This document shows, one piece after another, positions 60,246 to 64,000 of a DNA stretch of 64,000 bases (positions within the stretch are counted from its first letter, which is position 1; every line of letters starts with the position of its first letter). A program made the position numbers and the translations under genes. Where the stretch lies: contig OX393552.1 of the NCBI GenBank assembly GCA_947650365.1, positions 15,499,275 through 15,563,274 of the forward strand. Reading direction: 5' to 3'. Under the pieces are notes generated by a model, which did no database searches, was not told the origin of the DNA, and saw only the letters and a program-made list of their open reading frames with translations. Origin of the DNA: Chamaelirium japonicum. Lineage: Eukaryota; Streptophyta; Magnoliopsida; Liliales; Melanthiaceae.

Positions 60246-60778
60246 GGAGGGGTCAAATATATCCATGGTCGCCTCCTCCTCTCCATCCATATTGGCCAAT
60301 CCTGCATGGTGGAGGGGGGAAGAGGCCTCCCTTCTTCAGATCTGGGAGAGGATCCAAACCCTTGTTTATCCCCTCTTTTTTTTTAGCCACTGATTTATTT
60401 TTTCGATAATGACAAGGATGTTAACACATGTACCATAATCGAAGATAAAATGATCTGATCAGATTTTGGGGTTGTTGACTAGCGGTCGCTCACAATCAAG
60501 TCACGGAATAGGAGGAAAATCAAACTTTTAGAAAAGTAGGGGGAAAAAAAATGCTAAGTAGCCAACTAGTTTGTCAACTTCAGTTGCCAACTTTACGCTA
60601 GGGTTCACCCCATGGCCCAAAGAAAAATACTCCCAGCAACTAATTGCTTCTTGATCACGTGGAGTTGGTAACCTAAAGTTGGCAAACGAGTTGACTATAT
60701 AGCATTACTCAAGTCAAAATACCCCTAACTTTGACTACACAAAAAAAGGGGGAGTTGGTGATAGGTTCTTGACATAGG

Positions 60779-61469
60779 ATTTGATTAACGTAAAGGATGT
60801 TCAAATATCTATATGCACACCAGGTCCCTCCCGAAACATATGCATTTGCAGCATGTCTTTCCATTGACTTTTATCTCCTTTAAATGATAAAAATATCCCT
60901 AAATAAAAGGCCACGTTACTTTCAATGCAGTAAATGGACAGCTACAATATATACGAATTGTTCCTTTTTAGTGGCAAATTGTTGCTCTTTGCTACAGTGA
61001 AATCACTATAGGCAAAAATATTGAAAATCTTATTTTATTTTATTTTTATTTTTTTTTTGCTACAGTGAAGTTACTTTAGCAATTGTTCATCTTTAGTACC
61101 AAATTGTTTCTCTTTGGCAACCAAAAAGCAACAATTCGGTACTAAAGAGGAACAATTGCTATAATGAAAATCAATTGTTCCTCTTTGGTATCAAGTTGTT
61201 TCTCTTTGCTACAGTGAAATCATTATAGCAATTTTTGTGAAATCTTTTTTTTTTTAAATTTTTTTGCTACAATGAGATCACTGTAGCAAAAGATTTTTGC
61301 TACAGTGAAATCACTTTAGCAATCACTAGTCTTCATTGCCAAAGTGCTACTTTCTACGTGATTTCTCCTTGTATAGTACGTTGCATGTAGGGGGTAAAAT
61401 GGACATTTGCCAAATGGAAGGACCTGATGTAACAAACTATATTTGGATGTCCTGTATGTTAAATCAAAT
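60779..61469. mobile_element. Foldback element with internal tacagtgaaatcac palindromes
   Basis: Terminal inverted arms of about 55 bases (atttgattaacgtaaagg / atttgatttaacatacagg). The interior contains at least five copies of gctacagtgaaatcact-tagc-like palindromes (60993, 61059, 61207, 61264, 61298) and attgttcctctttggta units in both orientations. Target duplication not resolved. Confidence 0.6.
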
Positions 61470-61499
61470 ATTGGTCAGGGATTAGTCATCAATTATCCA

Positions 61500-62660
61500 A
61501 AAAAATAAAAAAGCGTTAATTGGTGATCAATCCTTGACAGAACAAATCTCTAAGGCGCAGGACAGCCAGACATTATGTTAATGTTAGGTTCTTGATTTTT
61601 TTTTCAGAAACCTGAAAATGCCCATACCTCCCATCTTCTTCAAGCACAAGAAGCCATGGTGGTCTCCCGTGTGAGCAGCAAAGGTCGTGGCAATGGCAAC
61701 GACAACAGTGACAGTGACAACGGGTGCGATCTCGAGTTGCTACTGCTCGTCGTCGCCACCGCTGCCACCCCGACGACGGTGAGCAACGGAGACGAGAAGA
61801 AACAAGGGACAAAGGGGTTCAATTAGGTTCAGTTAGGTTTAGGATTCCTAAGTCTAGGGTTCATCCCATGGTCTATAGATCTTAGGGCTAAGGTTAGGTT
61901 TAGGTTCGGTTCGGCGGTGGTGAGTAGCTCCGGTGGTGGCAAGCACCGTAGGCAAGAAGATTCGGCATCGGAGGTTAAGTTAGATTCGGTTAGTTTCAGA
62001 GTTCTGGTGGCATTCCATATGAAAATTTAAGTTGACGTGGAGGGTATTTTTGTCCACATCGTTTTTGGGGACTTTACTTAAAACTGATCTCTTTTCGGGA
62101 CCGCTCACCAATTCCCCTCCCCCCATCTATCCAAAAAAAAGGGGAGACTTAGCGAACGATCCAAACATTAGATCCATTTATGCCTAAGGACATAGGACGA
62201 AAATGCCTATCAACAGGCTTCAAATTTTCATTTGCATGCAACTCCCCTCTAACTAAACCTAAAACCTAAACCTAATCCCAAAACATAAGATCTATATGTC
62301 ATGGGGTGAACCCTAGACCTAATCCTAAAACCTAATCCGAATCTTAAAACCTAATTCGGATCCTAAAACCTACGATCTACAGGCTATGTGATGAACCCTT
62401 GACCTAATCTGAACCAAACCGAATCAGCTCGCCGCCGTCGTCTCTCGTCTCTGTTGCTCGCTGTCGTCGCCGTTGTCACCTCCCGCTGTTTGGCGCACCC
62501 TGTCGCTCGCTGCCACTACTGTTGTCGCCGATGTTAATCGAGAGAGAAGGGAAGAAAGGGAGGAATGTCGATATTAAGAAATAAATTTTGGGATCTTTAA
62601 GATCTTAAAGGGATCTTATGAGTGTCCTATTCATTGATCCGACATATTGTATGGGACTTA
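61500..62660. mobile_element. Large foldback with telomere-like aacctaa tracts
   Basis: Left arm (61820-61915) has ggttaggtttaggttcgg and ctagggttcatcccatgg. The right arm (62245-62425) has the inverse, ccatgacata..ggtgaaccctag and cctaaacctaatccc. The aaacctaa runs are imperfect telomere-like repeats, not a telomere. The arms enclose cggtggtgagtagc-type sequence (61910-62000). Boundaries are approximate. Confidence 0.5.
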
Positions 62661-62805
62661 AACACCCATTAATTTTTTCGAAAAAAAAAAAGAAGCAACT
62701 GTGGGCCTCACTCCACGCGCGCTAAGTATCCATGTCAAAGGCCTCGGCTGTACATGAGGAACGAAAACGGCTTAGTAACTCACCGCAGCAAGAGAGGGAG
62801 GGAAG

Positions 62806-63117
62806 GCAATCTACGCGCAATTCCTGGCCGCCTTCGTCCTCCTCGTCAACATCTTCTCGACCACGACCTCCTCCTCCACCGAGTTCGAGTCGGTGGGCGA
62901 GGCGGTGCTCGACTTTCTCCCCCGGTATGGGCTCCCGATGCTCGGCCGGTGAAGCGCTACTCTCTCGAGCTGGAGTTGGAGCTGGAGGCACCGTGCTAGG
63001 TGCAGTTCTCCGATCTGGTCTACTACGATAGCCTGATCAAGGGGAAGCTCTCCTGTGGGTCCCTGTCACCGCCATCGTCTCCCACCCCGGAGACCGCATC
63101 GTCAAGTTCAAGGCAGG
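62806..63117 (+). pseudogene. DUF538 protein pseudogene
   Basis: Three frames together recall the plant DUF538 family: a hydrophobic N-terminal segment (AQFLAAFVLLVNIFS) then FESVGEAVLDFLPRYGLP, then after a frame change VKRYSLELELELEAPC, a TAG stop, VQFSDLVYYDSLIKGKLSCGS, and then another frame change. Intact family members are about 150-200 residues with a signal peptide. Two frameshifts and a stop, and no clean ATG for the first frame, make it a pseudogene. The function of the family is poorly known. Confidence 0.7.
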
Positions 63118-64000
63118 TCTCCTTTGTCCCTTGTCATATTCAAAGAGATGAATCCGAGTCGTTCAGGGGCTAGGATATGCTTGCTCAATTTGGGCACGAG
63201 ATTATTACCGTGACACCCGAAACCTAAAAACCCCCATGCACGTGCTCAATCTTGTTGATGTTGGCTTTCTTCTCGGCCGTGAAGTGACTTTTTAGATATT
63301 AGAGTAGATTGTCAACTATTTTTCGCACCATTGTAGGTTGATTCGGCTTCAAAGTAATTCATCCATAGTATGCCTTGCACAACCTGAAGTACTTCCCCAA
63401 ATTTTGTGTATCTAGATCATTCTTATCAAGTCGGAAGTCAGGAAAAAATCGGTTAAGAAAGAAGTCGGAAGAACCAGAAAAGAGTCGAGAAAGTCCAAGA
63501 AAAGTCAGAAAATAAATGATAGAATTTTAAATTATATTTGATTATAGATGGTCCAAGAGATTTTCTAAGCAGTGCATTACGGAATTAAAACACGATTAAT
63601 CAAGACTAAAACTCATGAAACATGAAAATCATGTCATCTTTCCTTAGTTTTCACCCGTCAAAGGAGCTGCTCAAAATTTGGACAAATTCAATGTCGAGGA
63701 GACATTGGTACAAAGATTGGCAGATTCGATCATGTGGTATATTAGGAATATTTGTTTTCCACAACCAACAAATCCCAATTCCCATCCCACCCCACCAATG
63801 TTTCTTGCACTCAAATTTCTTAATTGATCTCTGCGGATGAAGACACTCTTAACACTTAGGGAAAAGTATGGATTCGCCTTAGAGTGCATATGGTTGGAAT
63901 CCAATATTTTGATCAAAGGTTTTAAAACCGAGTATCGATCCGACCAAACTTAGTCAACTCAGCCTAGTTGACTCTGTATCAATCGGTTTGGTTCCGGTGC
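63118..64000. other. Right edge of the window
   Basis: AT-rich sequence without a recognised gene or element. A gtcggaag/agtcagaa stretch at 63430-63520 is a degenerate short repeat. Confidence 0.35.

Noticed and set aside
61820..62425. Interstitial telomeric sequence
   Set aside because: The aacctaa runs are few, imperfect and in inverted arms of a foldback; no uninterrupted TTTAGGG array.

Overview
The window is nuclear DNA of a flowering plant. It holds two interrupted protein-coding genes on the + strand with canonical GT-AG introns, plus many plant transposable elements: Ty1/copia, Ty3/gypsy, Cassandra-type TRIMs, L1 and RTE LINEs, hAT and Mutator-like MITEs, and (TA)n-flanked foldback elements. 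I cannot name the species. Multi-kilobase TE-filled introns show a genome with substantial repeat content.

Gene 1 (5306-31656, 7 exons, 779 codons before the stop) is an EXO84B-type exocyst subunit. Its 2.34 kb of coding sequence is spread over 26.35 kb. Intron 1 holds two copies of a hAT derivative in opposite orientation and a four-LTR Cassandra multimer. Intron 2 holds an LTR-like remnant. Intron 4 holds a hAT MITE, a decayed Tat-type gypsy reverse transcriptase interrupted by a Mutator-like MITE, and a long direct repeat. Intron 6 is largely a run of foldback elements separated by (TA)n tracts.

Between the genes (about 32-43.9 kb) lies a three-level nest. A decayed chromovirus-like gypsy fragment was entered by a young copia element (33487-42841, TSD ACAAA). 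That copia was itself entered by a 2.1-kb solo LTR (35414-37497, TSD AGCCG) within its RNase H region. All three levels can be dated relative to each other from target-site duplications and reading-frame continuity.

Gene 2 (43958-55248, 7 exons, 280 codons before the stop) is 5-formyltetrahydrofolate cyclo-ligase with a probable organellar presequence. Its introns carry two RTE LINE 3' ends, two foldback elements with (TA)n flanks, a (CT)n-associated duplication and two MITEs with target-site duplications.

The last 9 kb holds a GC-rich hairpin element between direct repeats, a hAT MITE nested in a relative of itself, a Cassandra solo LTR lacking the SINE seen in the first array, two large foldback structures and a frameshifted DUF538 pseudogene. 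I found no intact RNA gene, CRISPR array or gene cluster. The two genes have unrelated cellular roles (vesicle tethering and one-carbon metabolism) and I see no functional link. The novelty here is in transposon biology: a SINE carried inside a 5S-bearing TRIM LTR multimer, and microsatellite-associated foldbacks with a shared core but different termini.
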